From the IMG/VR virus record IMGVR_UViG_3300033153_004222, positions 17,288-81,287 of that record: a DNA stretch of 64,000 bases; one strand, given 5' to 3'. A model generated the notes under the pieces. That model made no database searches, was not told where the DNA came from, and saw only the letters and a list, made by a program, of their open reading frames with translations. The translations under genes and the position numbers were made by a program. Below are positions 13,307-21,839 of the stretch, piece after piece (position 1 is the stretch's first letter; each line of letters starts with the position of its first letter). The stretch comes from a virus.

Positions 13307-13714
13307 ATGAAAAAAACATTAGAAAACTGGGAAAGTCCCCTCTCTCAAACAGAGGAATTAAAAGCTATTCAAGAAGCTATAACTAATATTTGCACAGAAA
13401 TAGAGGCAGAATTAGAACTTGATCAAAAATGTACTTATATAACCTACACTCGACCTGAAATTAAATCAATAGATGTAGATAAAATAGGTGAGATGTATAA
13501 AAAACTGGATAGTTTAGGAAAAACAATAATGAAAAGTGAAGAATTTGATGTTTTTAAAGAACAACTCAAATTAAAACCTGTAACTGTAGTGGAACCTAAA
13601 ATGTCTGTAATGAAACTAAATAGCACGGAGGCTATTATGGTTTTAAATACTATTTTAAAAATCTATAAAAGTAAAAAGGAAATTCTTTTACAAAAAATGG
13701 ATTTGAAACTTTAA
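13307..13714 (+). CDS. Helical hypothetical protein
   Basis: The 135-residue protein is helical and charged (TEELKAIQEAITNICTEIEA, KLDSLGKTIMKSEEFDVFKE). A central YITYTRPEIKSIDVDKIGEM could be a small strand-loop part. No family recognised. It starts six bases after the preceding stop. Confidence 0.55.
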   Translation: MKKTLENWESPLSQTEELKAIQEAITNICTEIEAELELDQKCTYITYTRPEIKSIDVDKIGEMYKKLDSLGKTIMKSEEFDVFKEQLKLKPVTVVEPKMSVMKLNSTEAIMVLNTILKIYKSKKEILLQKMDLKL

Positions 13715-13725
13715 AATTTAATAAA

Positions 13726-13986
13726 ATGGGATATTTTGAGAGTAAGTATTCTGATGTCGGAGAAGGCAGCAGAAAAGAAACAGCTAAAATGCTGTTAAGT
13801 TCTATGAGAGGAAGGCTCATAATGGGACAAGCATTAGCAATTGCTTCTAAGGTTATAATGAAAAGAGAACATCCTTATAAAGAAGAATCTAATGCAGCTG
13901 ATATGAAATTTATCGGAGAAGAATTATTTAGTCCTTTTTATAATATGTATACCGGGGAAGAGGAAAATATAAGAGAGCATAAATGA
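13726..13986 (+). CDS. Small conserved-looking protein upstream of the polymerase
   Basis: The 86-residue protein contains SRKETAKMLLSSMRGRLIMG and QALAIASKVIMKREHPYKEE, then DMKFIGEELFSPFYNM. A similar small protein precedes polymerase or helicase genes in other Bacteroidota phages as far as I recall, but I cannot name it. Its stop overlaps the polymerase start by ATGA (13983-13986), so it is probably coupled to polymerase translation. Confidence 0.6.
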   Translation: MGYFESKYSDVGEGSRKETAKMLLSSMRGRLIMGQALAIASKVIMKREHPYKEESNAADMKFIGEELFSPFYNMYTGEEENIREHK

Positions 13987-15914
13987 TTCATTTTATAAGT
14001 AGCACAGAAAGAACATTTGATAGTCCTAAAATACAACATAACCAAGTCAGCAAAGAAGACATATTTCAATATTGTACAACCAAAAAATTCCTCGGTGTAG
14101 ATACTGAAACAGAAGGTCTTGACTTTCTTACTAAGAAAGTTGTTATGTTTCAAATAGGAGATAATGAAAATCAGTTTGTAATTGATACAAGAGATACTGA
14201 TATTGAATTTCTTCGACCAATTTTGGAAGATAGAGGAATAACTAAAATCTTTCATAATGTCAAATTTGACTACAAGTTTATCAAGAAATGGTATGATATA
14301 ACATGTGAAAATGTTTATGATACCATGTTAGGAGAACGAGTGCTAACTTGTGGCAAAGACGTTAAACCAGGACATCACAGCCTTGAACAGGTGTGTCGCA
14401 GAAGATTAGATATTCAGCTGGATAAAGCTACCAGGAATAAGTTTATAGACTTACGGGGTAGGCCTTTTGAAGATCGCCTTATTATTTATGGAGCTCAAGA
14501 TGTAGAGAATTTAATAAAAATAAAGAATTTGCAAATGGAAGAAATTAATTCTTTTGATCTAAATAAACTTTTAGATCTTGAGAATGAAGTTGTCCTGGCA
14601 TTTTCTGATATTGAATTCAACGGAATAGCTCTGAATAAGGATAGATGGACAGAAATAGCTGAAGATTATTCAGGAGAAATGAAAGTAGCCCAGGAAGAAC
14701 TGGACAAAATTATTATTTCTGATAAGAAATTTTCTTCTTTTTTGAACAAAAATGTTCAGTTAGACTTTTTTTCCTTAGTAAAGGATGTTGAAGTTCTGGT
14801 TAATTGGTCAAGTCCAATTCAGGTATTAAAGCTTTTTAAGGAGCTTATACCGACTTTAGAAGATGTAAATGGAAAGAATCTATATGTGTATAAAAATAGA
14901 CATATACTGTTCTCTAAATATATATCTTATAAAGAGGTTGAAAAGAAGTCTAATGCTTATGGTTTGGATTTTTTAAAATATGTAAAGTCCGATGAGCGGA
15001 TTCATACTTCTTTTAATCAAATTTTAAATACAGGAAGAGTAAGTAGCAGAAATCCAAACATGCAACAAATTCCTGCAGACAATAAATATCGTAATTGTTT
15101 TATAACTGGTAAAGAAGATTGGGTATTTGTATCTTCTGATTATAGTTCGCAAGAGCTGTGTATTATAGCATATGGATCTAAAGATCCGGTATGGCTACAA
15201 GCATTGGCTGATGGGAAAGATTTACATTCCGTATGTGCTGAGTTAGTTTATTCTTTCAGATGGAAGAAAGCAGCTTCGCCAGGATGTAAATACTATAAAA
15301 AAGATGCAGATGGAAAATTTTTAAAAGCCAAATGCGATTGTAAAGGGCATAAATTATTAAGGACAAGTGTAAAGACAATAAATTTTGGATTAGCGTATGG
15401 TATGTCTAAAGTCAAATTAGCTGACACCCTACAGATTTCTATAGGAGAATCAGATAGATTGATTAAGAAATATTTTAAAGCCTTTCCAAAAATCAAATTC
15501 TTTTTAAATTGTTTAGGAGAGTATGGTCTTGATAAAGGATATATCAAGACTTTTGCACCTTACAGAAGAATGAGATGGTATAGTTCCTGGCATAAAGGAA
15601 TTAAAACAGATAAATCTTTGAGAAAAGAACTTGGAATGATTGAACGGGCAAGTAAAAATACTCCAATACAAGGAACAGGAGCAGATATGTGTAAATATGC
15701 ATTAATCTTGATAAGAGATTATATAGCTAAACATAAAATACCTGTAAAACTTGTAATGGCTGTGCATGATCAAATAGACACTATTGTCCATAAAGATTAT
15801 GCTGATCAATGGAGTATAGAATTGAGTGAGTTGATGCAACAATCTACTCTAAATATCATACCAAGTGGTCTGTTAAAGGCTGATACTACAAAAAGCTCTT
15901 TCTGGGAAAAATAA
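13983..15914 (+). CDS. Family A DNA polymerase with 3'-5' exonuclease
   Basis: The 643-residue enzyme copies phage DNA. The proofreading domain (about residues 1-190) shows Exo I DTETEGLD (D40, E42), Exo II HNVKFDYKF and Exo III YGAQDVENL. The polymerase domain shows TGRVSSRNPNMQQIP, motif A SSDYSSQEL (D386), motif B RTSVKTINFGLAYG and motif C MAVHDQID (H595, D596). All catalytic residues are present. Between motifs A and B lies an extra segment of about 35 residues with C435, C451, C453 and H456, spaced like a zinc-binding loop, not present in T7 polymerase or Pol I. There is no 5'-3' exonuclease domain; a separate gene at 21840 supplies it. Length is typical of phage enzymes of this type. 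Confidence 0.93.
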   Translation: MIHFISSTERTFDSPKIQHNQVSKEDIFQYCTTKKFLGVDTETEGLDFLTKKVVMFQIGDNENQFVIDTRDTDIEFLRPILEDRGITKIFHNVKFDYKFIKKWYDITCENVYDTMLGERVLTCGKDVKPGHHSLEQVCRRRLDIQLDKATRNKFIDLRGRPFEDRLIIYGAQDVENLIKIKNLQMEEINSFDLNKLLDLENEVVLAFSDIEFNGIALNKDRWTEIAEDYSGEMKVAQEELDKIIISDKKFSSFLNKNVQLDFFSLVKDVEVLVNWSSPIQVLKLFKELIPTLEDVNGKNLYVYKNRHILFSKYISYKEVEKKSNAYGLDFLKYVKSDERIHTSFNQILNTGRVSSRNPNMQQIPADNKYRNCFITGKEDWVFVSSDYSSQELCIIAYGSKDPVWLQALADGKDLHSVCAELVYSFRWKKAASPGCKYYKKDADGKFLKAKCDCKGHKLLRTSVKTINFGLAYGMSKVKLADTLQISIGESDRLIKKYFKAFPKIKFFLNCLGEYGLDKGYIKTFAPYRRMRWYSSWHKGIKTDKSLRKELGMIERASKNTPIQGTGADMCKYALILIRDYIAKHKIPVKLVMAVHDQIDTIVHKDYADQWSIELSELMQQSTLNIIPSGLLKADTTKSSFWEK

Positions 15915-15919
15915 ATATT

Positions 15920-16306
15920 ATGAAGAATAAGAAATATTTTTCTCGGCCTTTAATAAAGGTTGAGCAAACAGATGATTTTACAAAAATTAAAGACGAATCT
16001 GGAAATGTATTAATTGAATGGGCTCTAAAAGACCTTATTCATATGGATACAAGAAAAGAACGAGATAATTATGTAAAATTAGCAAAGACGGATCCCAGAT
16101 TACTATTATTAAAATTAGGATATAATGAGTTTAAGAAACATCAGAAAGTATTTTATATACCAAATGATGTTCTTGAACCTGTTATCGTAGATGTTATTTT
16201 TAGAATAAGAATGTTATACGATGATTGTGCTGATTTAATAAATGTAAAAGATCCGAAAATAATTCATAGGTATATAGATTTAACCGATTTAGAACCTTTT
16301 AATTAA
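15920..16306 (+). CDS. Hypothetical protein between polymerase and helicase
   Basis: The 128-residue protein has a basic N-terminus with short strands (VEQTDDFTKIKDESGNVLIE) and a helical C-terminal half (VLEPVIVDVIFRIRMLYDDC). No family recognised. It lies five bases after the polymerase and 14 before the helicase, so it is part of the replication operon. Confidence 0.55.
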   Translation: MKNKKYFSRPLIKVEQTDDFTKIKDESGNVLIEWALKDLIHMDTRKERDNYVKLAKTDPRLLLLKLGYNEFKKHQKVFYIPNDVLEPVIVDVIFRIRMLYDDCADLINVKDPKIIHRYIDLTDLEPFN

Positions 16307-16320
16307 GTAAATATAAAATT

Positions 16321-17640
16321 ATGAATGCAGATCAAATTAAAGTTAAGGATAATATCCAAAGACAAGGTTTGAATCTCTGGTTTAAAAAAAACTGCAAAGG
16401 AACTTTGGAGTATGCAACGGGTGTGGGTAAAAGTAGATGTGGAGTTTTAGCAGCAGAATATGTGGTATCACAAATTCCAGAGGCATCCATATTAATAATT
16501 ACTCCTACTCAAGCAATTAGAGATGAAGCCTGGGTGGATGAATTTAAAAAATGGGGAGCATCGGAGGTACTGGAAAACAATGTAGATATACAATGTATTC
16601 AGACGGCTTATAAATATGAAAGAAAACACTATGATTTAGTCATAGCGGATGAAGTTCATAATTATTTGCCTGAAGCTGGTAACAAAGATTTTCAACATTT
16701 TAAATTTTTTCAAAACAATGTTTATGATAAAATATTGGCATTAAGTGCCAGTATTGAAAATAAACTAAAACCCCGATTATGGGGAATTGCACCAATAGTT
16801 CATACAATATCAACTACTGAGGCTTTAAAATTAGGATTAATTTCCTCATTTAAAGTTTTTAATGTAGGCTTGGAGCTTTCAGCTATAGACCGAAAGGACT
16901 ATGATGAAGCGTCAAAGATATTTGATGAAACTTTTGATATTTTTAAAGATGGAAGAGGGTATAGAAATATACAAATTCTATTCAAATGTTTAAATCCTCA
17001 TTTCTTCAAACATTATTGTACTTCTCAAGGCTTTGGTCCTGATGAATACTATACTGTTAAAAATTGGCCTCATAGATGTAAAGATGCTATGAATGCCAGG
17101 AAGAACATTCTGTATAAAGCAGGATGTAAACAAACAGCTATTGAAGAAATAGTAAAGATGTTTCCAAAAAGAAGAGGAATCATTTTTTCACAATCAATAG
17201 ATTTTGTTGAGGATGTAAAGCAAACTCTGGATCTGATAGATACAAATATATCCCATACATATCATTCTAAAATAACAAAAAAGAATAGAAAGATAGTATT
17301 GGATGATTTTAATGATCTATCCACTCCAAGTAGAATTATTATTTCTGCATCTGCTTTGAATGAAGGCGTTAATTTAGAACAAATTTCTTTAGCTATTATA
17401 GCTTCTGGAACTTCTAAAGAAAAGGATTTTATTCAGAGATTAGGTAGAACTGTTCGATTGGAAGAAGATAAAGAGGCAATAATGGTTAGACTATACATAA
17501 AAAATAGTCAGGAAGAGAAATGGTTAGAAAGTAGCCAAGAGAATTTCCGAGGTGAGTTTTTAAATAACATTAATGAATTAAAATTTATAAATAATGCACA
17601 AAGGAGTAATATTATTAACGAAAGCAGATACAGTATCTGA
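16321..17640 (+). CDS. Superfamily II DNA helicase
   Basis: The 439-residue protein has the ordered helicase motifs: Walker A ATGVGKSR (about residues 35-42), Ia ILIITPTQAI, Walker B/DEAD-type box ADEVH (D110 to H113), III ALSAS, and in the second RecA-like domain IISASALNEGVNL (V) and QRLGRTVR (VI). ATP hydrolysis would drive strand unwinding or annealing near the fork. The compact size resembles phage UvsW/RapA-like and restriction-type SF2 helicases. A SNF2-type helicase is usual in crAss-like replication modules, but the short protein lacks clear SNF2 inserts. The end overlaps the next gene by 47 nt. Confidence 0.85.
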   Translation: MNADQIKVKDNIQRQGLNLWFKKNCKGTLEYATGVGKSRCGVLAAEYVVSQIPEASILIITPTQAIRDEAWVDEFKKWGASEVLENNVDIQCIQTAYKYERKHYDLVIADEVHNYLPEAGNKDFQHFKFFQNNVYDKILALSASIENKLKPRLWGIAPIVHTISTTEALKLGLISSFKVFNVGLELSAIDRKDYDEASKIFDETFDIFKDGRGYRNIQILFKCLNPHFFKHYCTSQGFGPDEYYTVKNWPHRCKDAMNARKNILYKAGCKQTAIEEIVKMFPKRRGIIFSQSIDFVEDVKQTLDLIDTNISHTYHSKITKKNRKIVLDDFNDLSTPSRIIISASALNEGVNLEQISLAIIASGTSKEKDFIQRLGRTVRLEEDKEAIMVRLYIKNSQEEKWLESSQENFRGEFLNNINELKFINNAQRSNIINESRYSI

Positions 17641-18220
17641 GGCTCAAAATAATGTAGAAAACTTTTTAGAGTCTTATGGAGAAAGTAGAGTATGGGATTG
17701 GTATGTCATAGGAGGCAGATGGTCCGGTAGTTTAAATAAGCTTCATAAACAATTTTCAGAACTTGCAGAAGAAAGAGTCCCAGGAGATATGGGAGAATTT
17801 GGAAGAAGTTCAAAAAATGTAGAAGAAAATTCTGGACAATGGGAAACTATTTGGGAAGAAATAGGTGGAGAAGGAGAACATCCCTTTAATAGAGATTCCT
17901 ATAAAAGTGCAGAATATACAGATGATATCATACCATTAAAAAATTGTATTGATATTGTAAAGGAATGGGAGATTGATAGGTATGCTAAAGGAGATGAAGA
18001 GTATAAAGCTATGGTAAAGGCTTATACAGAAAAACCTAATCCGAAGCATCCTAATTCTCATAAATCTACAGCTGCTTATCATGCTAATATCTTTCATAAT
18101 TTTATATGGGATTCATTTTCGTTTGATTCTAATACATATGATGTAGAAGAATGGACTAATGATGTTCCTGAAAAAGATATTGAAAAATATTGGGCTGTTA
18201 TGATTGATATGCACAATTAA
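17594..18220 (+). CDS. Conserved phage protein (DWYVIGGRWSG family)
   Basis: The 208-residue protein contains VWDWYVIGGRWSGSL at about residues 35-50, the signature of a small phage and bacterial family of unknown function. The rest is acidic and aromatic. It starts within the last codons of the helicase gene in another frame. A perfect palindrome CACAATT-A-AATTGTG covers its stop codon (about 18211-18226). Confidence 0.6.
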   Translation: MHKGVILLTKADTVSEAQNNVENFLESYGESRVWDWYVIGGRWSGSLNKLHKQFSELAEERVPGDMGEFGRSSKNVEENSGQWETIWEEIGGEGEHPFNRDSYKSAEYTDDIIPLKNCIDIVKEWEIDRYAKGDEEYKAMVKAYTEKPNPKHPNSHKSTAAYHANIFHNFIWDSFSFDSNTYDVEEWTNDVPEKDIEKYWAVMIDMHN

Positions 18221-18278
18221 ATTGTGTATCTTTACCATAGGAGAAACGGAGGTATTCCCTTCAAATTTTAAGTAAAAA

Positions 18279-18359
18279 AAGTTAGTGAGTAAGCTCAAAG
18301 CCGACAGTATGAGGTTTACCGTGGGTGCTCGGCAGATCCCCTTGGCTTATAACTAACTT
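18279..18359 (+). promoter_or_regulatory. Closed RNA leader of the ATPase gene at 18395
   Basis: AAGTTAGT (18279-18286) pairs with ACTAACTT (18352-18359), TAAGC (18290-18294) with GCTTA (18345-18349) and GCCGA (18300-18304) with TCGGC (18329-18333). It contains CAAAGCCGA, also found at 7692-7700. The arrangement is the same as in the leaders before the genes at 6991, 7734, 8642 and 9411. Confidence 0.55.
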
Positions 18360-18394
18360 ATTTTACAAATTATTCACAAATAAAATAGAAAAAA

Positions 18395-19060
18395 ATGGCA
18401 ACATTAATTCAAATTTTAGGTGAATCTGGATCAGGTAAAACTTATTCAATGCGGAACTTAGAGCCAAAGGAAACTCTTTATATCAATTGCGATAAAAAGA
18501 ATATGCCTTTTCGTGGCTGGAGAGCTAAATTCTGCACAGAGAATAAGAATTATGTGGTAACTTCTGATATAAATATGATTTATACGTTATTGAAGAAGGT
18601 ACATGCAGATCAACCTCAAATTAAAGTGGTAGTAATAGACACTCTAAATTCTATTATGTCAGATAAAGAAATGTCTGAAAGGAAGAAAAAAGGATATGAT
18701 AAATGGATGGACTTAGCAGGTGATATCTATGATTTATATCGTATGATTTCAACTTTAAGAGAAGACTTATCTGTATTTTGTTTAGCCCATACCGAAGATT
18801 TTACCGGTAAGGATGGTTTAGGAAGACAAAGGTTAAAAACCAATGGTGCAAAATTAACCAAGCTAAATGTAGAAGGATTATCAACTTATACTTTATATAC
18901 CTCTGTAATAAGAGGAGAGGAAGGGGTAAGTTACAAATTCTTAGTTCAAAATGATGGATCAAATACAGCAAGAAGTCCTGAAGGAGTTTTTGAAGATATA
19001 CTGATTCCAAATGATTTGGACAAAGTTGTAAGTAATATTCAAGAATACGAGAATGCGTAA
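18395..19060 (+). CDS. RecA-like ATPase (Sak4/AAA_24 type)
   Basis: The 221-residue protein has Walker A GESGSGKT at residues 9-16 and Walker B VVVIDTLN ending at D82, followed by a RecA-like core with VFCLAHTED and a GRQRLKTNGAKL segment. Size and motif layout match the single-domain phage ATPases of the Sak4/AAA_24 group, which help load recombinase or single-strand annealing in replication and repair. The SSB-like gene follows 30 nt later, in line with such a role. It has its own RNA leader (18279-18359). Confidence 0.8.
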   Translation: MATLIQILGESGSGKTYSMRNLEPKETLYINCDKKNMPFRGWRAKFCTENKNYVVTSDINMIYTLLKKVHADQPQIKVVVIDTLNSIMSDKEMSERKKKGYDKWMDLAGDIYDLYRMISTLREDLSVFCLAHTEDFTGKDGLGRQRLKTNGAKLTKLNVEGLSTYTLYTSVIRGEEGVSYKFLVQNDGSNTARSPEGVFEDILIPNDLDKVVSNIQEYENA

Positions 19061-19064
19061 TTCA

Positions 19065-19090
19065 ATTTTTAACAATCTAAATTTTAAAAT
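19065..19090 (+). promoter_or_regulatory. ATTTTTAAC leader box
   Basis: ATTTTTAAC at 19065-19073 lies 17 nt before the ATG at 19091, as in the leaders at 6967, 8617 and 9384. Here no large RNA structure lies between it and the previous gene. Confidence 0.4.
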
Positions 19091-19678
19091 ATGTATAAAT
19101 TAGATCAAAATGTTTCTGAAGAAAGCGGAGGAAACTATTTTAATGTAGGCATTTATGAAAATGTAAGCCTAAAAGAAATTACATTAGAGGAGGCAAGTAA
19201 TGGTAATCCATTTTTAAAGTTCCACTTTGAAGGAGAAAATGGAGAAAAATTAAGCCATACTGAATGGCCTATAGCGGCTGATGATCAGAATTTTGAAAAG
19301 AAACTTAAAAACTTTCTAATCAGAATAAAACATATCAGTACAAAATTTGTTCCTGTAGAAAGTGTGGACATAAATGCTCCTGACTTTGATGCGTTTGCAA
19401 ATAAAGTTATTGAGCTATTAACACCACATTTGCCTAACAATAAAGTTAGGATTAAATTGGTATATAATTATAGGAACTATGTTTCTCTTCCAAAATATGT
19501 TCCATTTATTGAAAAAATGGTAGTAGCTAAAACTGCATCAAGATTAAAACTTGATCCAGGATTTGATAAATTGGAAAAGGATGAAGGAACTGATCCTGTA
19601 TTATCTACAGCAAACGAAACACTCGTTTCTCCAACAAGTGGAACAACTGAAAGTTCGGAAGATGTTCTTCCGTTTTAG
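19091..19678 (+). CDS. Probable ssDNA-binding protein
   Basis: The 195-residue protein has an N-terminal beta-rich region of about 130 residues (VGIYENVSLKEITLEEASNG, FLKFHFEGENGEKLSHTEWP) that could be an OB fold. A disordered Ser/Thr/Glu-rich tail ends SSEDVLPF. Bacterial and phage SSBs end in acidic residues followed by a hydrophobic pair (DDDIPF), which binds replication partners. The tail and the position next to the RecA-like ATPase and primase point to an SSB. The fold itself cannot be proven from sequence. Confidence 0.65.
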   Translation: MYKLDQNVSEESGGNYFNVGIYENVSLKEITLEEASNGNPFLKFHFEGENGEKLSHTEWPIAADDQNFEKKLKNFLIRIKHISTKFVPVESVDINAPDFDAFANKVIELLTPHLPNNKVRIKLVYNYRNYVSLPKYVPFIEKMVVAKTASRLKLDPGFDKLEKDEGTDPVLSTANETLVSPTSGTTESSEDVLPF

Positions 19679-19705
19679 AGGTTGTTAAATTTTCAATGAT
19701 TGAGG

Positions 19706-19740
19706 ATCCATAATACCAGCAATGGTATTATGGATTTTCT
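19706..19740 (+). terminator. Perfect 12-bp hairpin with short T run
   Basis: ATCCATAATACC (19706-19717) is the exact complement of GGTATTATGGAT (19724-19735), with a six-base loop and TTTCT after it. It lies between the SSB-like gene and the primase gene. A partial terminator or a message-stabilising hairpin is likely. Confidence 0.6.
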
Positions 19741-19755
19741 ATAAAACAAAGGCTT

Positions 19756-20805
19756 ATGTATAATATGAATGAACTATTGACATTTGATAGCCTCCTTAAA
19801 AAAGTAGAACCATATCAAATATTTGCTTATTACATAGGAAAAGACATCAAACTCAATAAAGTACTTCAAAGTCCCTTAAGAAAGGACAAAAAGCCAAGTT
19901 TTAGTATTCATATTTCCAGAACCGGATATATGTATTATAATGATTGGGCAACTGGAGATTGGGGAGGTGCTATTCAATTTGTAATGAAGCTTTTAAATTT
20001 ATCTGATATGTATTCAGCTGCAGCTCAAATTAACTCTGATATGAATGCAGGGTTACTTGATGATAGGATGGACACAAATGGTAATATAGAGTATAAAGGA
20101 TTTAAAACTCATTTCAAACAAGAAGAAATAGAAAAAATTGCTAAGAATACAGCAAGTGATGTTAAAATTTCTGTTAGAAGATGGGAAAAAAATGATTTAA
20201 AATATTGGGCAAGTTTTGGAATTACAGAACGAATATTAACATATTATAATGTTTTTCCTTGTCAAAGAGTATTTTTAAATAAAATGGTGATATATGTTAA
20301 TAATCCCAGAGTATTTAAACCTGCTTATGCCTATGCATTTTATAAAGATAGTGAGTATACTTATAAGATTTATCAGCCAATGAACCCAGATTATAAATGG
20401 ACATCCAATGTGGATTTTTCTGTTTTACAAGGATGGGATCAAATGCCTGAAACACATAAAGTATTAATACTTACCAAATCTTTGAAAGATGTAATGACTT
20501 TAAGGTCATTAGGAATTCCTGCATTAGCAACTCAAGGAGAGCTAATGGGTGTAAAACCGCATATATATCAACAACTAAAAGAACGATTTAAAGAAATTTA
20601 TTTGTTATTTGATTTTGATTATGGTGGAGTTAAAGGAACTCAAAAACTAAGAAAACTTATACCAGAATTAAAATTCTTTTTTATACAGAATTTAAGTCAT
20701 AGAACTGATGGATTTAAAGATATAAGTGATTTTAGAGTAGAGCATACATCAAAGGAATGTTTAGATCATTTGAGAAAATGTTTAGTTAACTGGAATAAAA
20801 AATAG
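19756..20805 (+). CDS. DNA primase with TOPRIM domain
   Basis: The 349-residue protein resembles DnaG-type primases shortened as in phages. The N-terminal 100 residues (SPLRKDKKPSFSIHISRTGY, then YNDWATGDWGGAIQFVMKLL) follow the pattern of the CHC2 zinc-binding domain but without its cysteines and histidine. The TOPRIM domain shows ILTKSLKDVMTLRSLGIPAL, where the usual E-G is replaced by T-K-S, and LLFDFDYGGVKG with the acidic pair D286/D288. It would make RNA primers for the polymerase at 13983. An in-frame ATG at 19765 is an equally possible start. Confidence 0.8.
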   Translation: MYNMNELLTFDSLLKKVEPYQIFAYYIGKDIKLNKVLQSPLRKDKKPSFSIHISRTGYMYYNDWATGDWGGAIQFVMKLLNLSDMYSAAAQINSDMNAGLLDDRMDTNGNIEYKGFKTHFKQEEIEKIAKNTASDVKISVRRWEKNDLKYWASFGITERILTYYNVFPCQRVFLNKMVIYVNNPRVFKPAYAYAFYKDSEYTYKIYQPMNPDYKWTSNVDFSVLQGWDQMPETHKVLILTKSLKDVMTLRSLGIPALATQGELMGVKPHIYQQLKERFKEIYLLFDFDYGGVKGTQKLRKLIPELKFFFIQNLSHRTDGFKDISDFRVEHTSKECLDHLRKCLVNWNKK

Positions 20806-20809
20806 AAAA

Positions 20810-21301
20810 ATGGGATATACACATTATTGGGACCGATCTACAAAACTTAAACAAAGTAAATTTGAAGAGTTTATTGAAAAGGTCAAAAAGATAGTAGATG
20901 GAATTAAAAAAGAAGGTGCTATCGGAGGAGTTTATTATGAGGATAAAGAAGTTATTCTTTCTGGATTAGAAGGAAAAGATGATCCTTGTATAAACGAACA
21001 TAGAGTTGTATTTAATGGAGATGTTGAAAATGGTTTAGGCCATGAAACATTTGTCATTGAAAATAGCTCTGGAGAGCTTATAGATAAATTTAATTTCTGT
21101 AAGACAGCGAGGAAGCCATATGATATAGCTGTAACAGCGTCATTAATAGCTTTTAAGCAAACATTTCCTTATGCAGTAGAGATAAGTTCTGATGGAGAAC
21201 CTTCAGAATGGGGAGATGGTTTAACACTTTATAATAAAGTGGTAGCCAAAAATGATACTGTAGATAGCAATGTTTTAAATAAATGGTTAAACGCAAAATA
21301 G
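20810..21301 (+). CDS. MGYTHYW-family conserved phage protein
   Basis: The 163-residue protein begins MGYTHYWDRSTKL, the signature of a small protein family found across many phages, with no known activity. Later segments FNFCKTARKPYDIAVTASLI and SSDGEPSEWGDG match the usual pattern (C-K-T-x-x-x-P-Y-D and D-G-x-x-x-W). It starts four bases after the primase stop. Confidence 0.7.
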   Translation: MGYTHYWDRSTKLKQSKFEEFIEKVKKIVDGIKKEGAIGGVYYEDKEVILSGLEGKDDPCINEHRVVFNGDVENGLGHETFVIENSSGELIDKFNFCKTARKPYDIAVTASLIAFKQTFPYAVEISSDGEPSEWGDGLTLYNKVVAKNDTVDSNVLNKWLNAK

Positions 21302-21308
21302 AAAAATT

Positions 21309-21827
21309 ATGTCAAGGATACTTTACAAAATAACTATACCGGAATTTAAGACACATGTAAGGCAATCCAAGAATAAATGGAGGAAAATAAATGGACAATC
21401 AATATATACAGGAGCTCACCATAGGGTGAGGCATATATTTATGGAACAAATGCATAAATATTTGTCTGTATATATTCCATTTATGGAAGAATCTATTAAA
21501 TCTCAACCATTAGAAATCCATTTACATGTTTATGCTCCAATAAATTACGGAGATGTTAAACGAATGCGAGGCAAATTAGCCTGGAAACCAGCTAAAGAAG
21601 GATATACTCCTACATGGGATCTGGATAATTTCGCCTGGATATGGATAAAAGGCATACAAGATGTATTACAAAAAAAAGGCATTATAAAAGACGATTCAGT
21701 ACAGTTTATAAGAAGAGTTAGTTATGAATTTAGCCCTATAGACGATTTAGTCAAAAGGAAATTAGTAATAACTATACTACAATCTGCTCCCGTATGGGTT
21801 CGGATATGGAATAAATTATTTAATTAA
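21309..21827 (+). CDS. RusA-like Holliday junction endonuclease
   Basis: The 172-residue protein resembles RusA, a metal-dependent dimeric nuclease that cuts four-way DNA junctions. The key pattern is WDLDNFAWIWIKGIQDVL with D104 and D106, followed by KDDSVQF with D128 and D129, which matches the D-x-D-N and D-D catalytic acids of RusA. ILYKITIPEFKTHVR at the start gives the first strand. It would resolve recombination intermediates before packaging. Length is slightly greater than E. coli RusA (120). Confidence 0.75.
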   Translation: MSRILYKITIPEFKTHVRQSKNKWRKINGQSIYTGAHHRVRHIFMEQMHKYLSVYIPFMEESIKSQPLEIHLHVYAPINYGDVKRMRGKLAWKPAKEGYTPTWDLDNFAWIWIKGIQDVLQKKGIIKDDSVQFIRRVSYEFSPIDDLVKRKLVITILQSAPVWVRIWNKLFN

Positions 21828-21839
21828 AACTTAAAAAAA

